Source: Leptidea sinapis (lineage: Eukaryota; Arthropoda; Insecta; Lepidoptera; Pieridae). Taken from it: a DNA stretch of 64,000 bases. The notes under the pieces are model-generated. The model ran no database searches and was not told where the DNA came from. It saw nothing but the letters and a program-made list of their open reading frames with translations. The position numbers and the translations under genes were made by a program. The stretch is from positions 3,038,001 through 3,102,000 of the forward strand of contig NC_066311.1 of assembly GCF_905404315.1 (NCBI RefSeq), read 5' to 3'. Shown in pieces: positions 63,946-64,000 of this stretch (the first letter of the stretch is position 1; each line of letters begins with the position of its first letter).

Positions 63946-64000
63946 ATCTATACTAATATTATAAAGCTGCAGTGTTTGTTTGTTTGTTTGAACGCACTAA
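63946..64000 (-). repeat. Interspersed repeat cut by the window end
   Basis: ATCTATACTAATATTATAAAGCTGCAG then (GTTT)n and GAACGCACTAA. It is the reverse complement of the closing block of 40190-40528. Confidence 0.75.

Overview
The window is AT-rich animal nuclear DNA and almost certainly lepidopteran. The evidence is the repeat content: LINE 3' ends finishing in an AAAATATTTGAATTTGAAT-type sequence, TA-flanked and TTAA-flanked MITEs, a Helitron-type helicase, and the short interspersed repeats built around 'GCTTCTGCCCGCGACTTCG' and 'GCTGACCCGGCAAACG' that are typical of moths and butterflies. No species can be named. There is no bacterial operon, CRISPR array or rRNA gene.

One host gene is supported. 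It is a small three-exon gene (43453-46429, + strand) for a secreted Kazal-type protease inhibitor of 79 residues, with a TATA box about 90 bp upstream and polyadenylation signals just after the stop. Both introns are filled with LINE debris. No other host exon could be supported.

The rest is layered mobile-element sequence. 1-10000: LINE 3' fragments, three copies of a ~300-bp SINE-like repeat (called family A here), two tRNA-like repeats and the first of four TTAA-flanked MITEs. 10000-16500: a decayed mariner (11278-12459), a TA-flanked MITE, and long stretches with nothing recognisable. 16500-26000: many LINE C-terminal and 3'-UTR pieces, a possible solo LTR, and a TIR element (25055-25961) that holds a LINE fragment which itself holds a family A piece. 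26000-30000: a damaged Helitron helicase and several short repeats. 30000-40500: a perfect 42-bp palindrome, more family A and TTAA MITE copies, and a LINE reverse transcriptase gene (37914-39660, - strand). 40500-47700: two LINE remnants lying tail to tail and sharing a 5' module, then the Kazal gene and Jockey 3' ends. 47700-53000: a deleted Tc1 copy and a cluster of foldback or TIR elements. 53000-60220: the centrepiece, a Tc1 transposon (transposase on - strand, broken by one nonsense codon) carrying a nearly full-length Jockey-clade retrotransposon with a poly(A) tail and a target-site duplication. 60220-64000: further MITE, family A and palindromic sequence.

The elements do not work together as a system. 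They record successive insertions: Jockey into Tc1, LINE into MITE, family A into LINE, and LINEs into the introns of the Kazal gene. I saw no convincing new defence or catalytic system. The observations most worth following are the odd-cysteine Kazal gene, the nested Tc1/Jockey, the undescribed-looking TIR/foldback elements, and the tRNA-like repeat pair.
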